A program made the translations under genes and the position numbers. Below, piece by piece: positions 1 through 11,671 of a stretch of 64,000 nucleotides of DNA (its first letter is position 1; every line of letters starts with the position of its first letter). The notes beneath the pieces were generated by a model that made no database searches, was not told where the DNA came from, and saw only the letters and a program-made list of their open reading frames with translations. The stretch is from Cannabis sativa (lineage: Eukaryota > Streptophyta > Magnoliopsida > Rosales > Cannabaceae): assembly GCF_029168945.1 (NCBI RefSeq), contig NC_083604.1, positions 33,165,686 through 33,229,685 of the forward strand. Reading direction: 5' to 3'.

Positions 1-2
1 AG

Positions 3-163
3 AGGGATACAGTTGTAGTCTCAGTAGACTACTTAACCAAGTGGGAAAAAGCTGAATCTCCAACAACAATCACCTCCACAAAAGTCCTTGACTTTGTTTC
101 AAGAACATCATATGTCGATTTGGACTTCCCCAAAAGATTGTGTCATACTCTGAGAGGTAAGCA
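3..163 (+). pseudogene. Ty3/gypsy integrase fragment, Tat/Athila type
   Basis: One open frame starting at base 3 reads RDTVVVSVDYLTKWEKAES and continues PTTITSTKVLDFV. This resembles the catalytic-core segment of non-chromovirus plant gypsy integrases, where a 'VDYFTKW.EA.....ATIT...V..FV' pattern surrounds the first Asp region. Only about 50 codons remain, and the 5' part lies outside the window. It is cut off near base 160, where the opposite-strand Tekay fragment begins. It belongs to a different gypsy clade from the other gypsy elements here. Too short for a firm lineage; the integrase assignment is fairly secure by motif. Confidence 0.6.
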
Positions 164-1737
164 TTCTGGCCTTAATCTTTTCTATAGGTTCATTAGTCTG
201 TTGCACTGATTTTGGACCCAAATATTTCCTTTCTCCCATTTCGTCCCAATGAATGGGAGACCTACACTTCCTGTCGTACAACAACTCATAGGGAGCCATC
301 CCTATTGTACTCTAGTAACTGTTATTGTACGAGAATTCTATCACTGGCAGTTACTTGCTTAGGACCCCTTAAAATCCATTACACAGGCTCATAACATGTC
401 TCTCAGTATCTGAATTATCCTTTTGGACTATCCATTAGTCTGAGGATAGAAAGTTGTACTGAATTTTAGTTTGGTAGCCATAGCCCATTGAAAACTCTAT
501 CAGAATTTAAAAGTAAACTTCGGATCGCTATTCAATATAATGGACTTTGGTATGCCATGTAATCTCACTATCTCTTTAACATAAAAATCTACGTACTGAT
601 CTATTGAAAAGTTTGTTTTTACCGGTAGAAAATGTGCAGACTTCGTGAATCGATCAACCACAACCCAAATCGAATCATACATTCCTGTGGTTCTAGGTAA
701 CCCAACCACAAAGTCCACGGTGATATCCTCCCACTTCCACTCAGGAAGTGTCTGTTGTTGTAATAAATTTGCTAGTCTCTAATGTTTAGACTTGATCTGT
801 TGACAAGTTAGGCACCGGGATACAAATTCTACCACATTCTTCTTCATCCCGCTCCACCAGAAGTAGGGTTTAAGATCTTGGTACATGTTGGTAGTGCAAG
901 GATGCAATGAATATGGAGTGGTATGGGCCTCCTAAAGAATCTCATTTCTAAGTTCCGCACTACTTGGAACACAAACCCTGGTCTTAAACAACAACATCCC
1001 ACAATCTAATACCGTAAATTCTTTCGCTTGACCAGATGAAACCTCTTCTCGGATCTTCACTAACTCTGGATCAACTAACTGATCAACTTTAATTTGTTCC
1101 AACAGATCAGATTGTAGCGTCAAGTTATGAAGTTTTCCCACAACAAATGGGATGCTTGATCTAACCATGTCTTCTGCTAAATGAGGTGAAATCTTAATCA
1201 TACTAGTTACCTGCCTGGGACCATTCCTGCTCAGGGCATCAGCCACTACATTGGCCTTCCCAGGATGGTAAAGGATTTCAAAGTCATAATCCTTAACCAA
1301 CTCTAACCAATGCCTCTCTCTCATATTCAAATCTTTCTGAGTAAAGAAATATTTGAGGTTCTTATGGTTAGTATAAATTTCACATTTCTCTCCGTAGAGA
1401 TAATGCCGCCAAATCTTCAAAGAAAACACCACCGCGACAAGTTCTAAATCATGAGTCGGGTATCACTGTTCATATTCTTTCAACTAACGGGAGACAATAA
1501 CCTAATCAGCCTCCATCAGTACACACCCCAGACCCAATCTTGATGCATCACAGTAGACTACAAACTTTTCTTTATCTGACGGTAGCGCTAATACTGGAGC
1601 GGTAATCAACCTCTATTTTAGCTCCTGAAAGCTTGCTTCACACTTGTCTGTCCACGCAAACTATTGATTCTTTTTAGTGAGCTCAGTTAAGGGCGTAGAA
1701 ATTTTAGAGAACCCCTCTACAAACTGACGGTAATAAC
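164..1737 (-). pseudogene. Gyp-J: Ty3/gypsy (Tekay-like) RNase H-integrase fragment
   Basis: Read right to left, this starts in the RT/RNase H connection (YYRQ...EGFSK near 1737). It runs through RNase H ([20 protein letters not shown], then [11 protein letters not shown], about 1000-1440), the zinc-binding integrase region and the integrase core ([19 protein letters not shown], 500-718), and ends in the segment leading to the GPF module (KIKARML near 170). Several frame breaks separate these pieces. The second catalytic Asp region reads ILNSDPKF where Gyp-H has VSDRDPKF, so the Asp is replaced by Asn and the enzyme would be dead even if joined. The fragment stops exactly where the Cop-B LTR begins at 1738. 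It may be part of the same original element as Gyp-I, which has the same strand and family; this is not proven. Confidence 0.8.
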
Positions 1738-3618
1738 TATTGGAAATTATTTTACCAGGATCTTAGATGTACTCACAGGTATGTTGATTAACACCCTAAA
1801 TATGAACTTCTAAAACGATTACGAAATAAACACATATAAAGTATTAGAAACCTTACATTGGGTGCAGCGGAATAATATGACTCCTTCCGTTCAGATCTCT
1901 AACCCTTATATCCTTTCTGTCGCAGAGTATTATCAAGATCTGAACTTGGATCTCTTCCTCTCTTTCTTTAGTGTTGAAACTCCTTCTTGTTGAAAGTCTT
2001 TCTTCACATCTTCCTCACTATGATTAAGGTATCACTTGCTGTGTGTGGGCACTACTCTAACACTAAGTATTTCAAAATCTTAAGGAAGAAGAGAGAGAGG
2101 GAGTGGGTGGCCAGGTATAGAGAGAGAAGGCTCAGGTTTTTTTTGAATGAAAAGTGTAATTTTCCTGAAGCCTTCACTATCTATTTATAGCATTCAACTA
2201 GGGTTAGGTTTGAATTATTTGGCATTAAAATAATGAAAATATCAGAGGTAAAACCCTACAAAAGTGGCTGGCCCTTGGCAATATGGAATTGGGCCTCACT
2301 TTTTGCAATTTTGCAGTTTTATCATTTTTGCATCTGATTTTCTCAAAAAAGCCAATTTTCTAATTCAACCATTTAAATGCCAATTCTAACTATTTAATAA
2401 CTATAAATAATTATTAAATAATATTGTCATTTATCATATTTATTAATTGAACCATACAAAGTATCATAATTAACAAATATGCCCCTAAAACTCTTTCTTT
2501 ACAATTTCGCCCTTACTTAGTGAAAAATTCACAAATAGACATAGTCCAATTGAGAATTATAATTGATTAATCAAAACCAATTATATGAGTCTTACAAGCA
2601 ATATTATCTCAACTAGTGCGGGGACCATGGGTCTACATAACCGAGCTTCCAATAAGCAGATCAAGAATTAATAACCTGAATTCACTGACTTATTAATTCT
2701 TCGTTGAATCCACGCATAGAACTTAGAATTGCACTCTCAGTATATAGAATGCTCTATATGTTCCACCATATAGGCACATATTTAGTTATCCATTGTTATA
2801 ATCCTAATTTGATCAATGATCCTCTATATGAATGATCTACACTGTAAAGGGATTAGATTACCGTTACACCCTACAATGTACTTTATCCTTAAAACACTTA
2901 ACCCCGTATAAATGATATTTCAGCTTATGTGAAATGAATACTCCACCATTTACTTTCGTTTGGTCAAGCTTGAAGGAGATCATCCTTTACTTATTATTCG
3001 CCAGATAGAAGCTATAGATTCCATGTTTATGTTAGCGCTCCCACTCAATTGCACTTCCATGTTCCCAAAATGTACGTATCACCCTGACCCAAAGGTAGGC
3101 TTAACTAACAAATCAAAGAACAGGAATAGCCTCTTGAGATTGAGCCTAATCATAACAGGATTAAGATCATTTGATCTAGGATCAACTAGGCGATATTGAC
3201 TTGAATAGATATTACGGTAAGTTTAATAAATCTAAGTCAAAGTTCAATATCGGTCCCTTCCGATGCATACTCCATGCATCCAACCTGAGCTTTACTTTAA
3301 CCAATGCTCTGGAAAGAACACAACATTTCTCAAAATGCAAGTAAACTCTATTGTAGATTATCATATCAGTAAAACCCTGTGTCTGATAAATCTAGGAAAC
3401 TGTATTCACATAGTCATGTTTACTTTCCAATATGTTGAAAATACAATAAACAGGATCAAGTATGTGAAAAGGATTTCAGATGAATTCGTACATTATGTAC
3501 ATATAATCATGAAATAAATCATGTGAACCATGCAACATTAAATGTTATTTCTGATCTATATTAATAAGTAAATCTGATTATATTGAAATGAGTTTTATTT
3601 AGGGCATAAAACCGAACA
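1738..3618 (-). repeat. 3' LTR of Cop-B
   Basis: An 1881-bp LTR in reverse orientation. Its sense 5' end reads TGTTCGGTTTTATGCCCTAA (right edge, 3618) and its 3' end ...ATTTCCAATA (left edge, 1738; CCAATA in place of the family's CCAACA). The sense-strand TATAAATAG is at 2181-2189, followed by a short GA-rich tract near 2090. A polypurine tract lies just to the right, which identifies this as the 3' LTR. ORFs within it on either strand are not conserved as proteins in other copies. Confidence 0.88.
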
Positions 3619-5200
3619 AACTCCCACTTGCACTAATATAAAACAAAAAGTGCATTTCAAATAATCTCAACACCTTGATATACAAATCAAGTGTAGTAGT
3701 AGTAAACTCCTCGTAATAGGATCTGAAAAGTTGAATTAAACACAACCTTTTCTCCACCATTACTCTTCCTTAATCACAAAATCATTGAAAATGTGAAATT
3801 CCTCTCTATATGTCTACTCTTTTTGGGATACTGGATTCTATACCTTTGGCAACTACTTTTGGTTAATCAGGAAATAACACTAGTAGTTAAGGCAATTTGG
3901 AATGGTGCCAAAAATATATAGAACTTTCCTTAGACTGAATAAGTACCTTTCTTGCAACTTTAACATTAGTCCCTTTCTGGTAGACCTAGAAACTTCAGAT
4001 AGGTTTTTACACTTCTCTAAAATCACTATTCCACCGCCAGAGTAATCACAATCTTAACAGAAAGATTTTCTAGTACAAAGGCAAATCTCGAAATCTGATG
4101 TGGTGTAGTCTAAGAGTTTTCAATACACCCTTATTGACTAACATATAGTTCCTCTTCTTAATCTTAAGATTTACTTGATTGTCTTCCAATGTTCTTCTCC
4201 TGGATTAATCTGATACCTACTCATTACTCCCACTCAAAAGCAGGTGTCTGGTCTATGGCATACTAAAGCATATCTGAGACCTCTCACTGTTGATATAAGA
4301 AATTCTTTCATGGCTTTATCTTTTCTGGAATAGTTGAGACTTTTCCTTAGATAAATAAAATCTATGCCTAGAAGTCGAGAAGCTTCTATAGATTGCCATT
4401 AGAAAGAAAATGCTTAGCATCTTACTAAAGTAAGTTACTTGCATTAGAGTAAGTAATTACCAGGTATACCACAAGCCATAGGTTTAGATAAACTCAAACA
4501 TACAATACTAGGAACATGAAGTTTTGTTAAGTCCATTGAATAGACTTATTAACGAAAATTTCCTTTTATGTCCTTGTAATAGAAAGTTTAGGTTATTCCA
4601 TGTGAATGGGTTCAACCATAGTTCTATTGGCTTTTCTTCTTAGTTTCTTATCTTGACAATCCATTACTTGTTTAAACTCACAATGGATTTTAATCACTAG
4701 TGTCTTCCAGGTCATAAGAAAGTGAGTTCCTAGAAACTCTACCACTACGACAAGGTATCGTGAATTATGTCTAAGAAAACTAAATGGTATTGACCTCTTC
4801 GGTTGTGACAAGACAACAGAGGCAGTGGGATCATCATATGTCATATAAGATGATACAACACTTTTGGAATCAAGAAAAATATCTCCTTTATTTTGTACTT
4901 TATTTTCAAACTTAGTCATTATCTTAGAAAAGTAGTATTTGTTTAAACAAACACTTTCTTATCTATTGACTATGGGATGGTCCACCCCTAATCACTTAGA
5001 ATAGCTAACAAATATGCAAACCATGGTTAAGAGTTCTAGCTCTTCTTAAGATTTTGATTAGGTCATCCATGAATCTAGTAATGATTTACATTAAGTATAC
5101 AACCATTACATCATTCTGAAATTGTATTACAATAGAAGGATTTAGGCAACGACTAGTAACTAATCATCAATATGCAAATCGAAATTTCTGGGGAGGTAAG
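3619..5200 (-). pseudogene. Cop-B decayed RT/RNase H region and polypurine tract
   Basis: The polypurine tract is at 3619-3632 (sense GCAAGTGGGAGTT). Further right the DNA aligns by eye, in order but with many indels, to the Cop-D pol 3' half: 4190-4265 matches the Cop-D RNase H stretch near 21776-21850, and 4970-5035 matches the Cop-D linker near 23100-23160. The longest open frame (4593-4919, 108 codons) is a shrunken version of the linker before RT. No catalytic motif survives. The region is interrupted at 5200 by Cop-A and continues at 15401. Confidence 0.75.
5196..5200. repeat. Target-site duplication of Cop-A (GTAAG), left copy
   Basis: GTAAG occurs at 5196-5200 and again at 15401-15405, directly flanking TGTTGGG... 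and ...CCCAACA. A 5-bp duplication is usual for Ty1/copia integration and fixes the element's boundaries. Confidence 0.95.
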
Positions 5201-7120
5201 TGTTGGGTTTTATGCCCTAAATAAAACTCTTTACAATCTGATTAGTTATCCTTATAAGAAATTTGAAGTGATTGATGTTTTCATGAATTTTACATGCTAA
5301 TGGTTTAATATGTTTAACATGTTTAATACGTTTATTACATTCATACACACAAAATCAGTTAAATCCAGATCATATGTTCATTCACAATTACAGTATCGTC
5401 AACACAGTGGAATGTGATTGTGATCATATGTATCAAAAGTTTTGGTCCCTGTTTCATCAGTGTTATTGAATTTACACTAATGTGATAATCAGCGATGATG
5501 TGTACTTACACTTGGAGTAAGTGTTATGTTCGTTCCAGGACATTAGTAAAGTATACTAGTTTCGAATGTATGGAGTATACATTGGACTAGACCGATATTG
5601 CAACTAAGTTAAGATATTACAAACTTACCGTTATACATATCTTTCCAAGTCAATATCAGTAATTGATCTTAAGATTAAAAGAATCTAAATCCTGATATGC
5701 TTGGGCTCAACTCAGGAGTGCTATTCATGTTCTTTGATTTATTAGTTAAGCCTACTTTTGGGTCAGGGTGATACGTATATTTTGGGAACATGATAGTATG
5801 ATTGAGTGGGAGTGCTGAACATAAATATGGAATCTATAGCTTCTACTGGTGTATAGAAGTTAAGTGATGATTCCCTTCGAGCTTAGCAAATAGAAGTAAA
5901 TGGATGAGCTCTTGTTTAACTGACTAATTATTAGATCACTAAACACCATTTACAGGTAGCTAAGTGTTTTAAGGGGCAAAATACATTGAGGGGTGAGAAC
6001 GGTAAAGAAATCCCATCTCGATGTAAATCATCTATATAGAGGATCTTTAAATCACAATAAGATTATAACAATGGTTAAATGAGATAGTATATTGGTATCG
6101 TGAAACATACAATATGCTCTATATAAGTCTGAGAGTGCAATTCTAAGTTCTAAGAGTGGATTCAACGAAGAATTAATAAGTAGGAATTTACTTGGTAAAT
6201 TTGGTTCACTTATTGGAAGCTCAGCATATAGATCCATGGTCCCCATTCTAGTTGAGAACATTCTGCTTGTAAGACTCATTAATTGATTCGTGATTGATCA
6301 ATTATAATTCTAAAGTTAGACTATGTCTAATTTTATGAATTTTCACTAAGCAGGGGTGAAATCGTAAGGAAAAGAGTTTTCTAGGTTTATTTATTTATTA
6401 ATAGACTTTATATGTCTAATTAATAATTAAATAAAATGACAATATTATTTAATAATCTATTTTAGTTATTAAATAATTAGTTTTGGCATTTAAAAGGTTA
6501 GAATTGGAAAATTGGCGTTTTTGAGAAAATAGAGATAAATTTGATAAAATTGCAAAATTAAGTGAGGCCCAATAACACCATATGGCCGGCCACTTAAATA
6601 GATTTTTCAAATTAATATTTTCATTATTTTAATGCCAAATAAATCCTAACCTAAACCTAGTAGTTGCCTATAAATAGAAAGTGATGGCTCAGTCACAATA
6701 CATGCTTTCATTAGTAATCTGACAGAAATTTCTCTCTTCAGAAAACTGAGCCTCCCCACTTTCTATCCTTGGCCGAAATACCTCTCTCTCTTTTCCTTTC
6801 ATCTTTTTCGTGACCCTAGTGAAAAGAGTAAGTGCCCACACACAGCAAGCAGTAACTCAATCATAGATTGGAAGACTGTGAAGGATCAAAGCTTGAAGAA
6901 GAAGGACATTCGGGCTCAGATCTTGATTATACTCTGCTACAGAAAGGAATCAAGGGTTAGAGATCTGAGTGGAAGGAGACATTTATTCCGCTGCATCAAT
7001 GTAAGGTTTTCTTAACTTTATATGTGTTTATTTTATCGTTTTAGAAAGTTCATATTTAGGATGTTTAAACAACATACTTGTGAGTAGATCTAAGATCCTG
7101 GTAAAGATAATTTCCAACAA
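5201..7120 (+). repeat. 5' LTR of Cop-A
   Basis: 1920 bp, beginning TGTTGGGTTTTATGCCCTAA and ending GATAATTTCCAACA. It pairs with the 3' LTR at 13487-15400 and with the Cop-A2 LTRs. The TATA box lies about 450 bp before its end, so U3 is long (about 1.47 kb). Downstream of the TATA box the LTR is C/T-rich (ctctctctcttttcc near 6783). Confidence 0.95.
6669..6676 (+). promoter_or_regulatory. TATA box of the Cop-A 5' LTR
   Basis: TATAAATAG in the context tgccTATAAATAGaaag, at the same relative place in every full Cop LTR seen (2181-2189, 20007-20015 and 27909-27917 on the minus strand; 14950, 39941 and 63336 on the plus strand). Expected to drive the genomic transcript, with the start shortly downstream. 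Confidence 0.75.
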
Positions 7121-7139
7121 CTAGCCTCAGAGCCATGGT
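7121..7139 (+). other. Primer binding site of Cop-A (altered)
   Basis: Directly after the LTR, actagcctcagagccatgg. Cop-D and Cop-L have ctggcaccagagccatgg here, close to the tRNA-iMet type (TGG...CAGAGCC). Cop-A differs at a few of the first bases (TAGCCTC for TGGCACC), which may weaken primer pairing. Confidence 0.75.
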
Positions 7140-8629
7140 AATTGATTTACTTACATGAAATTTGGACTTTAAAACGATTGTTTGTATGTTCTTTGGATGG
7201 TATCATGTTGTATATTGAGTGTTATTTGATGATTGATTGATGTTTGTGAAATTTTCGTGAAAAATAATTGTGATTTCGTTTCTGGAATTATTTTTATTGG
7301 ATAGTATGGAAAAAATTAAGCAAGTTAGCCTTTTACAAAACTTAATTTGGATTTTATTTGAATTAGTTATGATTTTTTGAACATTTGGAAAAATCGGGGC
7401 TGTGCTGATATTTTCCTGCGATCGCAAATCTGTCCGTACAGTTTCGAATTTTTTTCGTTTTTCTTCAATTTCTCATGCTTTTTCATGTAATTAACTTCCG
7501 ATTTTTTGTATGGTTTAGTATATATACTATTACTATTCCTAATTCAATTCTAATTATCATTTTGAATTAATTTAATTTTTTTTTAATTTAATTCAAGATA
7601 TTAGTGTAATTTGAATTTGAATAGAATTAGTATCTATCTTCTTGCTTAAAAATCTATCTTATTTTAAATTTGATTATATCTTATTTTTTTTTAAATTTAA
7701 GGTCAGATTTTATGAGATATTTATAAAATCTTTTAAGATATTTTAAAATATCTTATCTTTTAAGATATTTTTTTAATAATATCTTATCTTTTAAGATTTT
7801 TTTTAAAATAAATCTTTTTAGATATTTTGACCTTATTTAAATTTAAAATAAGATATTTATAATCATGTAATTTTAAATAGATATAAGATATTTTGCTAAC
7901 TTTTAAATTTTGTTATTTTATTTATTTAAATTAAATTTAAAATCTGAAAAGATATTTCATTTATCTTTTCTTATTTTTATTTAATTTTTATTTTTAAAAT
8001 AACATTTAATTTTAAAAGTAGTTAGCAAATTTTTGAAATGATATTTAGGTTGGTTGAAACCTAATTTTTCAAAATAGTAGGTTTAATTTTAAATATTTTT
8101 TAAATAATCTCGAAATTTAAATTTTTTATTTTCGAAATAAATATTTATTTATTTATTTATTTATTTTTTCGAGAAATTAAAAATTTTTTTATTTAATTAT
8201 TTATTTTTCGAAATTATTTATTTAAAATTAAATAAATCCTACTTCCAACTATCCAGCTAACCTTGTTGCAGGAGTATGTGGTTTAAACTTGTGTGTAAGT
8301 TTTTCAAAACCTATTATTACTTGATTGCAAATAGCCATGGTTAGTTTTTGCCAGATCTAATGATCTGATGGCTCCCTTGGTCAAGTTAATAATTTGTAAC
8401 AGGTAAATTTTACAATCTTCTTTCATCTGTGTATGACCTAGCAACATGATAGGATCCATCCAAAGTGTGCCTGTGTGAGCCTATATGTTTATTTTGTTTT
8501 AATATAGATACATATAGGTTGTTGCTAAATAAAATGTCACACCATGATAGATTTTACTTAGGTCCATTTAGTTATTGGACCTATTCAATTAATAACAGTT
8601 ATTCATTTTAAGGTTAAATTCCTCTCTTT

Positions 8630-8723
8630 TGGGCCTTGTGTGAGAGTTGGGAGCCATAGAAGTGGGTACGACATACTGAACCCAGCACCACCTCACATGA
8701 ACTACCCCAATTGTGAAGGCCCA
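8630..8723 (+). ncRNA. Conserved 94-nt leader block with inverted arms (putative RNA structure)
   Basis: Closed by TGGGCCTT (8630-8637) and AAGGCCCA (8716-8723), a perfect 8-bp inverted repeat. Inside, TGTGAG (8639-8644) can pair with CTCACA (8692-8697), TGGGT (8663-8667) with ACCCA (8680-8684), and TTGGG (8647-8651) with CCCAA (8706-8710). The last pairing crosses the first, which would make an H-type pseudoknot. The block is exactly 94 nt in Cop-A, Cop-D (26003-26096) and Cop-B (30292-30385). That it forms RNA structure is inference. TGGGCC also matches plant 'site II' TCP-binding promoter motifs, an alternative reading. Confidence 0.45.
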
Positions 8724-10326
8724 TTTGCCTGATTTGAATAACTGTACTAGGTTAATTATATTAGTTTGACCTAATAAAATTGAATTAGCAACATAATTAA
8801 CTTTTAAAATATATGAAAATTTATTTTTCATTTTAATATTTTAAAGTTAATTTTAAGAAAAACACTTTTAGTTTAGATATTATTTCTAGACAAACTATTT
8901 GTATTTTTCTTGTATTTAATTAAATATAGAATTTTAACTAACTAGATTCTTTCTGGAGCTTATTTAATTAAATATTCCTATTTAAGTTATAAATTAGTTG
9001 TATCAACTGATTTTTCTTAACTAACTTAAATTTGAATATTTGATTTAAATTTTAAATCAAGTTGAGGAATCTTAGGCATTAGTTATTAAAGATTCTTAAG
9101 ATATTTTTTAAGTTAATATCTTTTCAAATATTAACTTGAAATGGAATATCTTAGATATTTTTTTTGGTTAATATCTTTTCAAATATTAACTTTAAAAAGA
9201 TATCTACAAATTAAGTGGTTACAACTTAATTTGTGATATTTAATTAAATCTAGATTTGAAATTATTTAAGTTTTAGATTTTTTCTATATAACTTAAATTA
9301 GATATTTTTCAAATTTTGAAAAGATACTTAGTCAAATAAGATATTTTCTAGATAGTAATTTCTAGACTACTTATTATTTCTAATATTTAAATAGGAAAAT
9401 CATACTTTGTGAAATTAATTATTTAAATAATTAATTTTGGTACAATTTTATTAAGTATATTTTTCCTAGTATTAAATAGAAATTAATAATTAAGCCTTCT
9501 CTACACTTAATTATTATTTCTTGAATTTAATACATTTAATTAACTTGAAGAATCTAAATATCTAAGTTGATTTTCATCATGATACTTAAATATTTATTGA
9601 TTTTTCATGACACTTAATTAAATAGAAAATTATTTTTAGGTTGAAATTTACTTTCTCAACTTAAATTTAAATAATTTTCAATATATATATTTTTATTTTA
9701 TTAATCAATTTCGAAATTTGCATTTAATTCATGCAATATTTTCGAATTTTTATTTTGAAAAATAGATTGAGTTGTAAATTAATTATTTATTTTAATTAAT
9801 TCTTGGACCAACTACAATCAATGATTTTTTCATTTAATTGATTAATTTAAAATAAATGAATTTAAAATATATATATATATATTATTAGAAATTGAATTAA
9901 CTAGTCAAAAGAAAGTCTAGATAGGTGATATTTTTGCTTGAAGTATTTCTTTTCTATTTTTATTATTTTTCGAAAATTGTATTTTTATATACTTTAAATT
10001 TTCGAACTCAATAAATATATTCTCAAAGGAAATTTTTAAGTTGCTAATTATTTATTTAATTCAACTTAAATTAATTTCCTTAATATTTATATTTAAGATT
10101 ATTACTAAGATGGAAATAATTAATTTTATTTCAATCACCATCTAAGTATAATTTTATAAATATTATATTAAATTCTTATTTTTGAATTTTAATTCTTAAT
10201 TTAGAATTTAATGAGATTTATTTATTAGAATAATAAAGAAAATACATTTTAAATAATGAGCTTTATTATTATTAAGATATTCGATCTCCATTGTGGGTTT
10301 TACACCGCGTTTGTTTTAGTGAGTAA

Positions 10327-10624
10327 TCCTCCCTAATGGAGGAACGTTCATTAGCAATTTCGCACTGTTTAATCTCGCATGATAAGTGGTTTGTAAGTGT
10401 TTTATATGGTATAGATCACCCTAATGGTGGCGACCATATTTGACTTGCAAATTGCGAAACAATGGTAGAAGCTCATGAGATAGAATGGCCTTGACTCTCG
10501 CCTAAACGGGACAACGCTGGATTCTGATCTTGATCGAATAAAAGGTTGCTAGAATGTTTAACATTTTAGATGAGCTGACAACTCTATTCAATGGATGGTA
10601 GCTTTGACTCTCGCCTAAACGGGA
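10327..10624 (+). ncRNA. Leader hairpin cluster with CUAA loops (putative packaging-type signal)
   Basis: Four hairpins lie just upstream of gag. HP1 10327-10343: TCCTCC-CTAAT-GGAGGA. HP2: CACC-CTAAT-GGTG at 10417-10429, inside an outer stem ATATGGT (10404-10410)/ACCATAT (10433-10439). HP3 10496-10511 and HP4 10609-10624: TCTCG-CCTAAA-CGGGA (one U-G pair), each within a repeated GACTCTCGCCTAAACGGGAC. All four loops expose CUAA. The same set in the same order is in Cop-B (16670-16968) and Cop-D (25009-25310). Position between primer site and gag is where packaging signals of retroelements usually sit; function here is inferred. Confidence 0.5.
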
Positions 10625-10804
10625 CACTGATATCAGTTTGTTGAAAACCTTTGAAATTATTTAGGATTGAATTTTTTAAGTATTTTCTCATATCATTCCT
10701 ACTTGCTATGTGCTTATAATTTCTGAATTGTTTTTGTGTGTTAAACCATTATTTAATTTCTATTTGTTTATTTCTATTATTTTGTAGTATCCTGTTTTGT
10801 CAAA

Positions 10805-11671
10805 ATGAATCCCATGTTATCACTGTTGACTGAAAATAAGCTGAATGGATCTAACTTTAATAAATGGAATGAGAACATTAATATTGCTCTCATAGGAGAA
10901 AGTGCCTTGTTTGTTTTAACTGAGCCGTCACCTGAAGTGCCTGGGGATAATGCATCCAAAGCTGTGAAAGAAAAGTATGAGCGTTGGCAGAAAGCAAATG
11001 ACAAAGCTCTATACTTTATGCTTTCTAGCATGGTTGACACCCTCAAAACTCGGTTTTCTAAAACTGAGAAGGCTGCTGAAGTTATAACGAAATTAAATGA
11101 GCTATTCGGTAAGGCATCGCTTCAGTCACGCTTTGACGCGACTAAGAAGTACATTAACGCACGGATGGAACCTCATCAAAACGTGCGTGACCATGTTCTC
11201 CTCATGTCCAGTTATTTCTAAGAAGCCCAGGATCATGGTGCTGAAATGGACAGTGCTACTCAAGTAAGTCTTATCTTGAATAGTCTGACTCCAGCATTTC
11301 TACCATATACATCAAATTATGTCATGAATAAGAAGGAAATTGACTTTCATGAATTAGTCAATGACCTTCAAACTTATGAAAATTTGATTGGAGGACCCAA
11401 GAAGAAAGGGAGTAAACCTCACAATCCTGGTAATGGTAATGGGACGATAAAACCTGAAGCAAATGTTGCCTCTACTTCAAAGCCCAAATCGAAGAAGAAG
11501 TGGAACAACACCAAGAAGCGAACTAAAGCCATGAAGAATAAAAAGGTTGTTCCTTCTGGTGATGCTACACTTAAAGGAAAGTGTTTCTACTGCAATGAGA
11601 AAGGTCATTGGAAATCCCAGTGTCCTAAACTTCTTGCAAAGAAACAAGGTATTTCCATTAATAAACTTTAA
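10805..11671 (+). pseudogene. gag: gag of Cop-A (one in-frame stop)
   Basis: The capsid/nucleocapsid protein that would form the virus-like particle and bind element RNA. The frame runs from ATG at 10805 to TAA at 11669-11671 (288 sense positions) but is cut by TAA at 11219-11221; Cop-A2 has CAA there, so a single C-to-T change explains it. The N-terminal part (LLTENKLNGSNFNKW) matches the start of the Retrotran_gag_2/UBN2 domain of plant copia elements, and the middle is helical in character. A Lys-rich stretch precedes a zinc knuckle, CFYCNEKGHWKSQC (11582-11623, CX2CX4HX4C), whose metal ligands are all present. The start is chosen because it is the first ATG after the leader and matches the family pattern of a short N terminus. 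Confidence 0.88.

Larger units (their letters stand above)
7121..10804 (+). other. Long untranslated leader of Cop-A
   Basis: 3.7 kb between primer site and gag start, mostly very AT-rich with poly-T runs and ATTTA-type repeats (7500-8230 and 8820-10260). I see no coding region on the sense strand. Two parts stand out: the 94-nt block at 8630-8723 and the hairpin cluster at 10327-10624, both shared with Cop-B and Cop-D while the surrounding AT-rich DNA is much more variable. An antisense ORF (8831 to 8589, 80 codons) overlaps the first block. A moderately conserved stretch near 8400-8560 (gataggatccatccaaa, gtgagcctatatg) also recurs in B and D. Confidence 0.8.

Noticed and set aside
4593..4919. 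108-codon ORF as an independent small gene
   Set aside because: Aligns with the copia linker before RT in Cop-D; it is a shrunken pol relic.
6052..6279. 75-codon minus-strand ORF (MSLTSRMFSTRMGT...) repeated at 14333-14560 and 39324-39551
   Set aside because: It recurs only because the Cop-A and A2 LTRs are near-identical; it is antisense in U3 and not kept in Cop-B, D or L LTRs.
10417..10506. CUAA loops as kissing partners of each other
   Set aside because: CUAAU and CCUAAA loops are not complementary to one another, so direct loop-loop dimerisation is unlikely; a protein ligand fits better.
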